DNA from: Lepturacanthus savala
Taxonomy: Eukaryota; Chordata; Actinopteri; Scombriformes; Trichiuridae
Assembly: GCA_030544235.1 (NCBI GenBank)
Contig: CM060463.1
Location: 21,570,190-21,634,189, forward strand
Length of the DNA stretch: 64,000 nt
Direction of reading: 5' to 3'
Shown here: in pieces, positions 45,333-59,389 of the stretch
Numbering within the stretch: the first letter of the stretch is position 1
How the letters are laid out: every line of letters begins with the position of its first letter
Position numbers and translations under genes: made by a program
Notes under the pieces: model-generated
What the model was told of the DNA's origin: nothing
Databases searched by the model: none
What the model saw: the letters and a program-made list of their open reading frames with translations, nothing else

Positions 45333-47937
45333 GCTATGCAACAATGCCCACTTCACGTCTGCTACTATTTCCCTTTCTACCGTTTGTGCTATAGACTACT
45401 GCACGTCAGGAAGCAGATGGATTGTGAGGGAAAATGATAAAAGCCTAACCAGAAGATTACCCTTTTGGCACAGCACAAAGTGGCCCAAGTTTTAGAAAGT
45501 ATAGGGTGTAACGTGCAGTCTATCCAGCACAAACTAATTTGGTCATCTACTGACTCCTGGTGCTGCTCAGCTCTCAATTCTAGTGCTGAAAACGGCCAAT
45601 GAGATCCAAGCCAATTTATCTGCGTTAATAATGTTTACAGTAGTCTTATGGTGCAAGTATAGACGGCAGCAGAGACATTAAGCTACAGCAATTAGAATCA
45701 GATTGTAAACATAAATTAACTGAAATAGGATCAACACGGCCAACTCAGCCTGTAAGGATTTAATTCTAATGCCACTTGAATGGAATCTACAAAGTCTGAA
45801 GGACTGTTGATGGAGACAGTGCCCTAAGACTTCCATCTAAACGATGGCTATTTAACTGACGAGCCAGACAGACCAAACTATTTGATGTAGTTTTATTTGG
45901 CAGCAAAAGAGTAGAACTGTTTTGGCATCGACAGACATGACACTTAAATTTAAATTACAACCAGTATCCATGAGGAACATGACTAGAGTTGCTTGTTTCT
46001 GGAAAGCTAAATGTAGTAATTCTATTTTAAAATCACAGTCCAGAGTCCTTTTAAAGTAGTCTTATTGTGTATGGAGGCGCACATGTATTTAATATTGATT
46101 TTTTGATTTCTTTTGTATTATGATTCACATCTCAATAACAACATTGTTCAAAATTTTCTTTTAAAAGACACTTTTCCTAAATCAGACCCTAGCAAATCAT
46201 TGGTCTATAGGGACATTTATGCCTGTAATGTTACTTGAAGGCTAGTGATGTTACAAGTACTTTAATAGTGGCTTATTTTTTCCTAATATACTGTGCTTTC
46301 TCTCTTGGAGGCAGGTCCACATTCTTAAAGCTTGTGGCTACGCTCGTGGTGTGTGACTGAGCGAGTACTCCACAGGAATACGGAGCACTACCGCTCTCAC
46401 AGAGAGCTCTTTGTGTGTGCACGTTGCCCCCGAACCTGCATGTCTACCAAGGACCTCGTTGTAGCTTTGTTTGGCTCGCTTTCCTTTTGTTTATCCCTCT
46501 TCCTTTCAGGTTCCTCTCTCTCTGCAGCTGAGCCGAGTGATGGCCCTGGACTCCGAAAGAGCGAGTGACAAGGGGCTCAGTGAGAGACGGACAGAAAGAC
46601 AAACACTCTCTATAATGAAACTGGTTTAGGATAACCAGCGTAAGTAACCAGCTGAGAGGGCAGCGATATTCTAAAAGGTCACTGTATGAAAACCTCCTAA
46701 CTGTGTTGGCTCTCAGGGTGGCAGTGGCATATTGATTCCTAGTCAACATCAGAGTTGGCTGACAGGACTGTGCAACGACCGTAACTATCCTATTAGTTGC
46801 AGGACATTTGGTTTTGAAATTAAATGTTCTTTATAAAATGACATTCTCAAGAATGTAAAAGCCAGTAAAAAACTTAGCCTATTATGATCATTTTACTGGA
46901 GCTAATTAACTCAGTCAATGCATAATCTTTATTGGCTTCTACTCCACCCTAATGAATGAAATGAAATGAAATTAAAAAAGGAAATGTGCATCTTTATGGA
47001 ATCCGGGAACTGTGCAAAAAATAAAAATGATCCTAACTCATCATATCATGAGTTGCACCATAACTTGTTACAGCCACACTAATGAGATCCAGGTCCAAAT
47101 GTTGTGGACATGCAGGCACAGACAGTCACCTTCACTGCTGTCGGTGCCATCCTCCCGAGCCGTTCTTAGTGCCAAAACAGAGCTGTTTGCTTTCAAAACA
47201 CACACTGCTCCGACGATAATTGCCATAGTAACCGGGGGGGCTGAAACCCTAAGCGATCGGAACCTTTCCGCACATTAACAAATGTGGTTCACTGAAACCA
47301 GAGTGTTGGGAGACTGCCATCAATCGTTTGGGTCAAAGATGAACAGTCAAAGCGGATTAATTCATTAACGCTGCTAAAGCTCGAGTAACGCCTCCGAGCC
47401 GACTTCTCGCCAATGAAAACATTTCCTTGACGATGCAGCCTGGCAACGGAGCTGTCTGGCTTCATCCAGGAGATGGCATAAAGAAAAGGTGCAGATAAGG
47501 GTCTCTTTGCTGAGTACATGTGTTTGTTGATTTTTTTCCCCCCTCGTTTTGAACCTTACTTATACTGGGTAAATTCACTGGGTGCTGTTGCTCCTTCTCC
47601 TCACTCACACTGGAAGCCGCCGGGTTCAACCACAATTTGATCTAAAGTTCACTGAGCAGTAAGTGGTTAAGTGTCTGGGTTGATAATGAGTTAAATCTAA
47701 GTGCTACTCTTTTACTTCCCAGACCCATTTCCTGTAGATCTCAAACTCTCTGCAGACCACCCCTGCCTTTCAAAGAATTGTTGTGAATTAGTTTAAGCAT
47801 TTAGACGAGTGCTTTCTAAAGAATTTACATGGAGGAACGTTTCCAAGTTCTGTGTGTTTCAACCCAGAAGAGGACAAAAATGCCAGAGGCTTGTTGGAAC
47901 AGAAGTTGCTGCCAAAGGAAAAAAAAAAAAAAAAGAA

Positions 47938-47940
<3 letters not shown>
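45333..47940. other. gnai2 intron 1, no gene seen
   Basis: Mostly unremarkable. At 46679-46698 a 20-bp sequence is identical to 30241-30260. A 101-codon minus-strand frame (46749-46444) reads RRFSYSDLLEYR there, a motif reminiscent of the N-terminal region of fish non-LTR elements, but nothing else supports a gene. Confidence 0.45.

Positions 47941-47976
<36 letters not shown>
47941..47976 (+). repeat. (CA)n microsatellite
   Basis: About 18 CA dinucleotides, preceded by an A-rich run at 47919-47939. Confidence 0.95.
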
Positions 47977-47981
<5 letters not shown>

Positions 47982-50900
47982 ACATATTTATAATGAATCG
48001 ACATGCTCCTTTCTGACATTCTACAGAAAGTCAGAGCAAATTGAAGAAGTTACACTAGTTGTAGGTCAAGCTGAGGCACAAACTGTTCAGATAGTGCAAT
48101 ATTACATTCAAAATCTGTTGGTTCTCAAGGTTTTACCATGGTCAAACATCAAATGTACAAGAAAAGGTAAACATGATCGTCTGTAACCAAACTTCCTGTA
48201 GGAGAAGGAACAATCTCCCCAAAAATGTGACCCTTTACCCGGTAAAACTACAACGTTGGAATAATTTCTTCCTCCCATCTCTTCTCCTTTTTCACTATGG
48301 CTATTTCTCTGCCTTTGCACATTTTTTTCAAGTTGTGTAATGCAGACTCCTCATTTGTTGATGCAAAAGATCTCCCAGCTCATGCAAAGACAGCAGAATC
48401 ATTGCCACATGAAAATGAACTAGGTGTTGTGTATATCAAAGTTGCAATTAATTTCGGTAGGTGTGTTTGATGGTGTTCTGAACAGTATAGGCTTGATTCA
48501 GGGGAAGCGACTCAGGCCTAGTAGGAAGTAGGAAAGAACTTGGTGCTGCTGTGTTATGTCAAAACGCAGCTATGTATGTCATTGTAGGAAATCTGAGGTC
48601 TTTTGAGGTCTTTGAAACAAGTTGTTTCCTCTTTCTGGACAGTCAGTCATAAATCATGGTTGGAAAACTTGATTGAAACATGCACTCCTGCACAGACATT
48701 TCCTTATTCTTTTTTTTTTTTTTTTTTTACAAAGTGGTCGTTCTACTTTCTTTCTACTACAAACTCACTAAACTAACACATTTTAAATCAATTTAAAACA
48801 TTATATCCCTTATTATGCAAACTTTATCTCTTTGTATTTATAATTCTTAGAAATGGATATAGCAGAGAAAAGGTGACATCATCTACCTGAATATTTGCTG
48901 CATCTATGAAGAATTTATGCAACATAGGGAGAAACCCATCCATTGCAATTGTGAAACACAAGTAAGTTTAAGTAGGCTGTAGCTCTGTTTTCTATCATCT
49001 TGGATGTCAGATTATCCAAAACTGACTTAAAGAAATTAAAGCATTGCTTGATTGGATTATGCATGAAATTATTTTTGGAGTTTATCATCTTAAAAAAACA
49101 AAACAAAAAAGCTAAAATCATTCACTAAAAGAAAGCAAGTGTTGTTATATCAACTGTCATGTTTTATCAACAATAGATGTATTTAATTTCCTTTCATAGA
49201 TTTTCTTTCATTCTGACTCTGAAGCTCCTAGAGCACAAAAGCTGACTTAATATGACCATGGACTGCTGACTTTGAGACTTTAAGGGAGAAACTGAACCTA
49301 GCTGTCATACAGTCCAAAGTCCTGATAGTATGAATACTTGGGTTTCAAAACAACAAGATCCGGATGATTCTAAAGCTTCGGTGGTATAACAAATGTTTTA
49401 TATTTCCAGAAAGTAATCTTTTGTCTATTCTAATTTTGAAGATCTTTTGAGCTGCAATTGCATTGAGTTAGGACAAAACATAAACCTTATGCACTGAATA
49501 TTCACAAACAATTTAAGCCACAATCCTCCATTTAACCATATGGGGCCATTGAGTTTTTTGTTGACACTATGGTTTGTTTCAATACAGTTTCTTAATCTGC
49601 TCGTTTTCGATAGCCATATTTTCCATTGCTTCAGGCTGTTTACTCAGTTGTTTCCTGTACAAAAGAAAACAATGCACTTTTCCAGTCACTGACTTTTATG
49701 CATACAGGTAATAATATATCAACATATTGCTTTCAATGATATTGCATAAAACGGATGACCCAACACTAAATTTCTTACAAGTTAGAGCAATTTTATAGTA
49801 ATAATATTTGAAAGATCCCCGTGCAGGATTTATTCCAATGATTTTAAAAAAGAGGATTCACCAGCTGGGGAAAGCCTTCATCACTTACATTAAGTAGTAA
49901 TCATAAATATGCAGAGAATAATTTAGCAGAGTAAGAATAAAGTTGGATTGTCTGGGCTTTCCCTGATTTGAGGGCAGATTCACTGGATGAAAAACAGCGC
50001 AGTGTAATAAAACCCAACTTTGGTGTGATAAAGGTTTGTGTTATGGTCCATGAGGTCAGTCATTTATGACCAGTGAAAGTACTCAAGGCTCTCAGTCATT
50101 TTGACAACATTTCATTTCCTGTGTGTTGGCTGCCTATAAAAATAAATTCAGGCTGGAAAACTATAAGTTCTTATTTTCCTGCCTTCCAATACTTCCAAAG
50201 TGGTACCACTTCTTTAATCTTTGCTTTGCATCTTAGTGATTAAACTGATTTTGTCCATTTCCTGGGGAAAAATCACATGATTAGAGAACAGAAAATTTGC
50301 ATCATGTCTATTTCCTCTCTGTGTATCACATTCTCAGAAAAGGAAATGAATAAAAGCTTGATACATAAGAGTGTCACGCATGTCAAGTTTGTATAAGAAG
50401 AGTGAGCTTAATTATAGAACATGATCATCAAATTCTGATGTGATGAGGTTCGTGCAGGGAGGCATATCAGTAGTATCTAAAAGGATGTTGCACAATTGTA
50501 TAAAGTTTCTTCTTCCAGCACATTCCGTGGAATACAAAACAAAAAAAAGGCAGCAATGGAGCACATATTCGATTCACTTCTTAATGTCAGCGTAAACGTC
50601 TCAGCCCAAACAGCTGAGTCATCCATCGCTCTGCAGTCTGCACCTTTAATTCCCTTCTCTTTTCATGTAAAAGGTCACAGTTTGATCCTCGGATGAATGC
50701 TGGGTTCCTGCGTTGACACTATTACCTCTTCCTTTGCATAGTAACCTTCAGGAAGCTTCAATGGCAACATGAACACAGCTAGCTTCAATGTCTACGGACC
50801 AGGGACCTGTGTGATTTCTTTCCCTTTAAAAAGAAAAAACAGAAATATACAACTGTTTGGTAGCGTTTGGCATAGCCCCTCATAGAATATTTCTCCAATT

Positions 50901-52532
50901 TCTCCCTATAACTGGCCAGTAAGACATAATTGAATGTAGTTGTTTAATCAGAAAAAAAGTGTGAAATCAGAGGGAGGAGTGAGGCACCGATGGGATTGTT
51001 TATTTTGGATTTTGGCAGCAGCAGCAGCTCAGACCAATAACTCAGTGCTTCTGTGGTCTGACCCTGCTCACTTCCTGCCTCTCAGGAAACACGCTGCACA
51101 GGCCCTGCCCTTCTTCTTCCCTATACCTATTATTCATACACACAATCTGCCGTAGTCTAGTTTATGTCTGATACTTCCTCTTTTTAAGCTAAGTCAACCC
51201 CACCTCACCCAGGTAACTATCAGCTCCATTATGTGTACTTTATAGTGTGTAGGATGTGCAAAATATGCTTCAAACTTAACTTCAAACTAAAAATATATAT
51301 ATATATTTAAAAAGAAATGAAGACTTCACAGCTCATAACAAGCATTGGAATGTCTTGCACTTCCCAGACTGCACACCCAAACTACCTTGTCTCTGCTCTA
51401 AACCACAACATGAGAGTGAGCCAATGAAAACGCTGAGGCGACGAGCTTGGAAAACACGGGGATTACACATGGCCTGGGCTGCGCTGGGCTGTAATTGAGG
51501 AGTGACAAATGTTAACAAAACTTCTTCTCCTGTAAAGACGAGAAAGGCTGTGTTTAGGGATCCCTGGAGAAAAGCAGGGAGGCCCTCCCCCCACACTGCT
51601 GCACTCTAGAATTCTCTATTGTCTCGATGCCACATTTCCCCCCACAGTCTTTAATCAAACTGGAGAGGAAAGGGCAGGCCATTTTTCACATCAGGCTTTA
51701 GATCGCCATTTGAGATTGCTTAAGAATGAATGGGGGGGGTCTAATTTAACAGATTATGTGACAATGTGGGAATCTAAGAAAATGGAGCTAAACAGAATCA
51801 AAACATACTCTGGCAACTTCGAGGGCTGAATTTCACATAGCTCATTCATCTCTGCCTTTTTCTTTGCAGGCCCAAATGTGTGCAGCGTGTCAGAGACAAA
51901 ACAAGAAGAAAGCAGAAAAACAGGAAACCAACCTGCTGCAGCTGGCAGCCTTCGTGGGCACGTACAAGTCGATGCACAGCCCTCTGCCTTCAGCTCGGTC
52001 TGCATTTACGGGCATTCTCCAAGAAGACAGATCGATAGGCAGATAAGTAGAAAAGCTCTGAATCACCGTCTACACACAGCATGTTAAAACTTAAAGTTTA
52101 AACTTAAACTACAAACAGGACCAAACATGGAAACAAATCACATCAGATATCCTGGGCTATTTCTGATGAAAATTGAGGTCTCCCTCACCTTTTTAAGTGG
52201 GAGAACTTGTACAATTGGTGGCTGACTGCATAGTTTTTTTTAGCCCCACTCTAGGTAGAAGGCCTGGCCACAGGTGCTGCAATTACAACGCAGCAGGGAG
52301 AGGCTTCTAAAAGCGCTGCTTTTCCTTCCCCATTTCTAACTTGTCTACAACTGCTCTCTTCAACTTAACTGGCACAGCTCAACCACCAACTGACAGCAAC
52401 ACTCCAACAGTTTGTTATCATCCCTGCTCTCCCCTTAAGCTCTTTTCTTCACCCTCCTGTTGATTATTTCTTTAATAGCTATTCATGGGGGAGTTGGGGG
52501 ATAGATCTAGTTTTTCCTTATCTTTTTCATCA

Positions 52533-52533
<1 letters not shown>
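47977..52533. other. gnai2 intron 1, no gene seen
   Basis: AT-rich DNA with a T-run at 48711-48729 and a short (AT) tract at 51291-51306. Frames of 60-87 codons near 51333-52087 show no family features. Confidence 0.5.

Positions 52534-52588
<55 letters not shown>
52534..52588 (+). repeat. (TA)n microsatellite
   Basis: About 27 perfect TA dinucleotides, self-complementary and able to extrude as a cruciform. Confidence 0.95.
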
Positions 52589-52592
<4 letters not shown>

Positions 52593-54674
52593 AAAGCCCA
52601 TTTGTCATTTCCTGCACATTTAAATAAAAGGATCCGATCAAGTCTCCAGAGGCTGCAAAGAATGAAGAGTCAAATCTCAGTCAGCACGCGGCCGAGGGAA
52701 GCTGAGCCCCTCGGCTGCACAACCACATCCCTCATGCAAAACACACAACTGGCTGAAAGCCCCTACAAACCCAGACAGCTTGTTGTAAACTCCCAATAAG
52801 ACAAATGAACATATTTGCATGAATTCTGCCAATCACACGTCACAGCACCTATAGATTATATGTCACACTGTGGCGTAATCACACCACAGGTAAGAGTTTT
52901 TTGTTCTTCAGTGTAGAGACTGGAAATGTAAGGATAAAGTGGTATGCTGGGCATCTCACTGATATCTAAAAGATTTTGGATGGCATTTTTTCCCTTTTTT
53001 CGATAGTGAGCATCAATGAGGCAAACAGGAAACGAGGGGAGATGACATGCAGTCATGTGGCATTTGCAACAACTGCTCAGCTACCAGGGCCCTCCCCACT
53101 GATAAAGATCGTCATCTGCTCTAATTGAACTGCATCTGTGGGCTGTTAAAATGAATGACACTGGTGTCAGCCAGCTATTAATGGGGGTGAATAACTTTCT
53201 GTGGTGAACTTTTACCCCAACACCTGTTACACTTTCTTCTTACAAAACACATCAACCGTGTTTTAAAGTTACTGAACGGGGCAAACGTGGTACAGGCCGA
53301 TCATTTATCTTCAACTGCAAGAGACTGTTGATAAAGTTGCATTCAAATATAAATATATATTTTTTCCTCACAGTTTTAGTTCAACACTTGGGTCCCGCGC
53401 AACTCTGGCCTTGTCTGCTCATTCTTGCCTTAACAGTAATAGTTAAGTGACCCCCCAGCCCCACCCTCTCTCTGTTCTCCTACTCAGTATTCCCTGACTA
53501 AAAAGAGCCTCAGTGTGGGAGCGCACAAAACTGAGGCCCCACAGAAAACCACATAATTACAAATCACAATAAAGCCCTTAGTGCAGCGTCCCTGCCAGAG
53601 GCTCAGCTGCACCCTGCTCTGCTCCAACTCCAGCCCTTTGCTTACAGCTACACGCCCCCTTCCTTCACCACTCTTTCAGCCTGGACTGCAGTGCTAACCC
53701 ATGCCCTCCTTCCCTCACCCCTCTCTTTCTCTTGTCCATGCTGTAAATCTTACTCTTTACCCCCTGTCCCTTTTTCTCCCAACTCTTTTTTTTTGCTGTT
53801 GTTCAAGCCTTTCACAACACGCCTCCCACAATCTATATATGCTAGGCCTCATTTCTGTCCAAAAGGCACATCAAGAGAACCGAAATGCTGTTCAAATGCC
53901 CAAGCTGATTCTCTGCTGCATGATTGACTGACACTTTTCACCCGGCCTTGAGTGAGAAATTGATCTCCCATGAGCTGTTTGGTTGCAGTCCTGCAGCTGA
54001 CCCCTGTACCTTACCTTTGATGGAATTCAGTATGGGAATCAATAAAGTTAATTTTGCTTCCAAAAACCTTTCCCGAAGAAACCTCTGACTCTAAAAGTCT
54101 CAGAATACCAGTGCAAACTAGTACCAATTACATCATTTGCTGAGAATGCACTGTTAAGCTGTTTAATTATACAGTTATACTTTCTCATGCAAGGTATGTC
54201 TGAACTTTTGACTAGTACTTTAAATAAAGTGCAAGGGCTCAAGCTGACCAGTTCACTCTCTGAAAGTGCCGAACAGAAATACAAAAAATGTGCTTTTATT
54301 AGCCAAGGATTTGTGCCTGATTTAATACAGTCTGATACAGAGCTAGAACCACAGCTCCAGTTTGGTGCAAACTAACCAAAGCCAAACATTAAGATGTATT
54401 CAAATGAAATCTGAGGATTAAATCTCTCCAGGGGGTTAAAGGGTAATTATGGGTTCAGTTATTCCTATGGGGCATCAGTGGTGGTCTGATAGTAGGGGAA
54501 CTAAAGGGGTCAATTATTATAATGTTAATGTGAGATGTTAATGTGAGACAACAGCAAGGGCAGAAAAAATTCATTGCTCCAAATGACGGAAGAAAGTGGA
54601 AATGACTTAAATAGGTATATATATTATATGACTCACCCATTTAAATTATATTATGTAGAATTAAGGAAGTGTCT
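52589..54674. other. gnai2 intron 1, no gene seen
   Basis: Includes a C/T-rich stretch (53585-53830) on the plus strand that produces overlapping chance frames. A 16-bp direct duplication of 'taatgtgaga' type sequence is visible at 54524-54550. Confidence 0.5.
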
Positions 54675-54878
54675 ATTTTTGACAGGTGGATAGCCTCTAG
54701 ATGGCCACTAGCTGTCTGCTACAGCTCTATACTCTCATCCATATACACTCACTTCTGGCACCAAGAAAACAAGATGGCAATGGTCAAAATGCCAAACTCA
54801 AAGATTCAAAACAGGAATCCACAAACCAATGGATGACATCACAGTGGCTACCTCCATTATTTTTATACAGTCTATGGT
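54675..54878 (-). repeat. Teleost 'CATAGACTGTA' interspersed repeat
   Basis: Read on the minus strand, it begins CCATAGACTGTATAAAAATA, passes GTAGCCACTGTGATGTCATC, CATTGGTTTGTGGATTCCTG and GCCATCTTGTTTTCTTGG, and ends near GGCTATCCACCTGTC. This is the order of blocks in a high-copy teleost repeat I know by sight. There is no coding capacity; whether it is a SINE or a MITE I cannot say. Confidence 0.65.
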
Positions 54879-57800
54879 TGAGACCCAAAGCTGTACTGGA
54901 AAAAAAGCACTCAAATTCATAAATTGAAGATCCCTGCAGACATGTTTTGAAACATGATATGTCCCCTCTAATTATATTCACTAAACCAATTCACACTGTT
55001 GGCAGGGAGAAAGGTAACGCTGCAGCACTTCTTCAGTTGAATCAATTTTCTTGTGTTGCTGTTTTCATGTTGTTTTCTAGGTGTTCTCCACTTGGTTACA
55101 GCCTACAGGTCTTGCCACAAGAGTGCAAAGGTTGAAAATGTGGATTAAGTGTCATAACAAGTGGGTTGTGGATGGCCAGGTCCTGCAGTAATGTGATATA
55201 TATATTTTTTTAATCTCAAATTCTTCCTGATCAGTCAGTCATTGTGATTATTTATGTTTACAGCTGAGAGGAGTAGTGTATGAGGAGAAGTGTTTACTAT
55301 TGCTAATTTTGTCTCTCTCGCTCCTTACTCTGCAAAGCCTGGCACTCCTCAAACGGTGGGCACGGCTCTCACTGATGTCTCTCATTGGCTGTTGTCATTA
55401 TCTTCCTTTTGTCAGAGGGTGATTACTATGATTGCCCCAACAGAAGCACCATTTGAACCACAATGAACTCTGTCTACGAGAAGGAATTCATAATAACATG
55501 GATGAGACTATCATATGCTCTACTTATTAGTTTTCCTAACCCCCGGCTCACCAACGGTTGACAACTGTGCCACGGATGGAAGGCGAACAACTCCTGAAGC
55601 TATTGGCACAGTTGTTGCAATTTCAGTTATTTATTAAGTGGTAGGTACAGTATATAATATCCAGATTTTATAATTAATTAAAATCGCTGGCACAAAAAGT
55701 AAGGGATTAGATTAGTTTATGTTTTTTAAGTTATTTACAGCCCGAAGCAAATAATTTTTAAATCATTTTCATATTCAAATTCTTGAAACCTCCATGAAAG
55801 CAGTCCAAATGATCTGCTGTATATGCGCCGTTGCATCAGATCTGAATGAGCAAAGAAAACCTTGTTTCGTTTGGCATGTTAGTATAGTGTTTTTACTGGA
55901 CAGATCATTTCATGGAAACTAAGCTTGTTTGAAGGGAGCCAATAACCCAATTCCCCAGGGAATTTCCCACAGTTACATGCATTTTACCTCCCAGTCATTG
56001 CTTGTTATTTTATTGCATGTTAGAGCATGAATATTATACAGAAAACACACACGCACACACTCACAACTGAAGTGGTGCTTTTCCTTTTCTTGTAAACATA
56101 CCGAGTAAATGTGTATAAGCACAGTGGCCATAATAAATGAATCATATATCACAACAACAGTGAAGTGAGTTTGAGTAAAACCTTCCTGAAAAGGACATAA
56201 TCCCTGTCAATGAGAGAGCCGCAGAAAAAGAAGGAGCCGAATCAGCGTTTTCTTCCCATTCTTTTGAACATGAAAAGTCCGGTGATAAGAGCCTTCCTCT
56301 TTAAAGCTTTTCCCTATCTTACTTCAGCCCAAATTAGCCAATAACAGTGCTGTGTGTATACATGTTTTAGCATGTTTTCAGATGTCTAACTGGAAAGGTG
56401 GGGAGGAATAAGTCACTGCCCTTATCTGTGCTCAAATTCATGCCCTGAATGTTATTCATTATGTTATTAAATCGCAAAACACATCAGATTGTGCACAGCT
56501 TTTGCTATTGTAACTAATGTTTTGTCATTTAGACCACCTGCTTTTAATAGACAGCAACTTGTTTATTTGTTTATTGTCTTTGCATGCAGTCTTCACTGGG
56601 TGGAGACGAAGCAGCAGGTTTTGACATGTAAATAAAATAAATCACATTTCCATTAGAGACACTTAATGTGTTGCGGCATCAGTGAACATAATCTAAAAGG
56701 CTATGCTATTAAGCAGTAAAAGGTTTAATACTGTCTTGAGGATACTGTGTGTTTTAATATGTGCTTTTCCTTTAAACTAACTGCCTACTAATCAGATTCC
56801 CTCCATGGGAAAGTTTTGAACTGATTTGAAGTTGAATAATAGCTTGTGAGAGGCATGTTTGAGGGAATGTTAGCCTGCATGCCACACGCCAAATTATACA
56901 CCACACACACACACACAAGGCCTCCCAAACACACACATGTACGCACACGCGCAAACAAATTACAAGTGGCATAACCCAGCCTGCCTTTTCTTTTTTACTT
57001 TAAGAGCTTTGTATGGGGTCGTGCATGCATTTCTTCATTGTGCCCTGCTGCTTTAAGAGTTATTTTTTTATGGGGTGGAAAACAAAACAAGGCTCCAAAG
57101 TACAAACATATTTTATGGCTCTACTACATTCTTTCCAAAAATCTCTCTTAGCTTGAGGGGTGTATTTTGACAAACAGCAACAGAGGCAGAGAGTTATGTG
57201 CAAAAGATGAGTTAGAACCGTCCTGAACCATCTCAGGTAATACTTTTTTAAAAGGTTTTTTTAAACTGATGCAGTCTGTCAGCACTATCACTTGCATTGT
57301 GAAAATTTACCTAGATACATGAGGATGACTAAGGATGACACAGTAATGAAAAAAAGTTTGCTTTTTTTTAATATAAGCACAGCATGTTTTCCTACAGTCT
57401 GAGGAGCAGAAGCAGGCAGCTGACACAGGATGGGTGTGCTGGTTTCCTCAACCAGCCGAACAAGACTTGCATCTAGGCTACTTCTCTTTTACACGCAGCC
57501 AGCTGAAAGAGGAAGTGACAGATATCAGAAGTGGTGCTGTTTGGGGGTGGGGGGGTGTTATGAGAGGTTGAAACAGGAAATGACATCAATTCCATCCCAG
57601 AACAGTTAACACCCATAATCAGAAATGGTAAATAGGAGAGAGAAAGACCTTAAAGGAATATTAGACGATGAAAATAACCTAAAAGACAGTTATATTACAA
57701 TTTGGTCTCAGCATGGACTGTTCTTGTTTGATAACCATGAAACCACTTCATTATCTGGAGGAGAGAAGATAGCTCTGATTCTTTTTGGGGGGTGAATACA

Positions 57801-58186
57801 GTGTTTTTGATGTACTAAATAATTTGTCAAGAGGAAATCCTGTATTACCTTCAAAATTCAAATCTAATTTCTTGCCATGAATCGATTTCACACTTTTTCG
57901 GTGGAATTAATATTGCTGCAGAGTCATTCAGCTGTATAAGGGGAAAAAATAATGTTAAATGCAATACAAGGTATAGGTGCTGGTAGGCAGGAAAAAATTC
58001 ACTGCTTCTGATCAATACCTTAATTACAAAAGGCTATAATGTGACCCAGTAAACTTTATGAAAAATATTACAAGCACAGCAATACAGAATTCATTATTAT
58101 ACTGTGTACAATAATAAATTCAAAGCACACAAACCCAAACCACAGGGCTTTCATCTCTGTTCACCTCATTTAGGTTGAATTCATTT
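54879..58186. other. gnai2 intron 1, no gene seen
   Basis: AT-rich DNA with short CA tracts near 56045 and 56902-56917 and G-runs near 57544-57555. No supported exon. Confidence 0.5.
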
Positions 58187-58470
58187 AAGGCTGCATCTAA
58201 CGATTATTTTCATTACAGATTCATGTGTTGATTATTTTCTCAATGATTTTGTTTTCAAATGTCTCATTCTTCAGCATACCATCATATATGACAAGAGCTT
58301 ACAAATTTCACATTTTAGAAGCTTGAACCCACATGTTTTGCATTTTTCATTATTGAATATATTTGTTATATTATTATTATATTAATATTATAATATTATT
58401 GAATCAGTACCTATTGATAGGTATTTCCTTTTCTGATAATACACCCATCAAGTAATCATTTCAAAATACA
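58187..58470 (+). mobile_element. Decayed TAGGGCTGCAAC-type MITE
   Basis: Starts 'taaggctgcatctaacgatt' followed by 'attttcattacagattcatg', and ends near 'catcaagtaatcatttc', the layout of a common teleost MITE whose intact ends read TAGGGCTGCAAC. The middle contains 'cacattttagaagcttgaac', also typical. It is diverged, with no coding capacity. Confidence 0.6.
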
Positions 58471-59183
58471 TTTAAAAGTAAATTAGGTTACAGATTCCTG
58501 GATTGATCATATTCAGTACATATTTTGGCAAGCAAGTGGTAGTGCAGTGCAGTACCATTAGAAATATTCACACAAATCAAACTGTCACATTTAGAAGGTT
58601 ATTGTGTCAAAGCAAAGCTTTAAGTTTAAAAAAGCATTTTTTTAGAAAGAATGTGATTGGAGGCCAGACATCCAGTTAAAGACAAGATAATGGTTTTAAA
58701 GTAAATGTCTAGAGGAACAGAGATTCCAAAGAGGTGTATGAATCATGTCATAGTCAGGTGACAGAGAGTGGAGAACTGAGGACAGGCACTAAAACAAAAT
58801 GACCTTTCAATTACAGTCTAGACAGTGCAGCTGCCACAACATTATCACCCTTAGCTGTCCCCCCACCCTCCCACCTTGCCACCCCCAGGGGGTAAAAAAG
58901 AGCCATACCTCACCCAGTGTGAGATTTAAACTATTCACACCATCTCTCACCTTCACATGCCCCCCACCCCTTCTGCTGCTCTAGTTATATTCGGCACCTC
59001 GACTTCCCTGCAGCACACAGCTAAGATGAACCTACAAAACTCGATGGCTGTAACACGCGGAGGAGGAAGATCAGTGGAGAACTCACAAGTAGTGCAACAG
59101 ATCAAGTGAGGTGGTGGGTAAAACCGGGAAACATAACAGAAATGGGGAAGGACAGTGCGATCACAAGCAGTTCCACCCTTTAC
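58471..59183. other. gnai2 intron 1, C-rich tract and flanks
   Basis: Contains a C-rich stretch at 58858-58890 and 58959-58976. No supported gene apart from the exon-like segment that follows. Confidence 0.45.
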
Positions 59184-59270
59184 CTCTGGGAAGGCCTCCC
59201 TTCTCCGCCACTGTCTGCTTTCTGACAGCTTGGGTACGTCGCCGTCTCGCAGCAGCACGCTGTCACTCAT
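59184..59270 (-). other. Unidentified start-exon-like segment (87 nt)
   Basis: On the minus strand ATG 59270-59268 (A at -3) opens 29 codons, starting MSDSVLLRDGDVPKLSESRQ, and ends at CCCAGAG|GTAAAG (GT at 59183-59182) in phase 0. The segment has several CpGs in a CpG-poor background. It cannot be the missing gnai2 exon 1, because it lacks the MGC lipidation start and its phase is wrong for exon 2. I do not recognise it. Confidence 0.25.
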
Positions 59271-59389
59271 CGTAAAAAACAAAAAGCGAAACGGGAGATA
59301 CCAACTGTTAACGGCATTTTGCGAGATTAGATCTCTGATGTCCCTTTACCTTCTAATCAGATGCCTACTGCTTTCTTCTTGCTCATTAG

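Noticed and set aside
58953..59282. 109-codon minus-strand frame taken as a whole gene
   Set aside because: Beyond the donor at 59183 it shows no sensible composition; only the first 29 codons are kept as a candidate exon.
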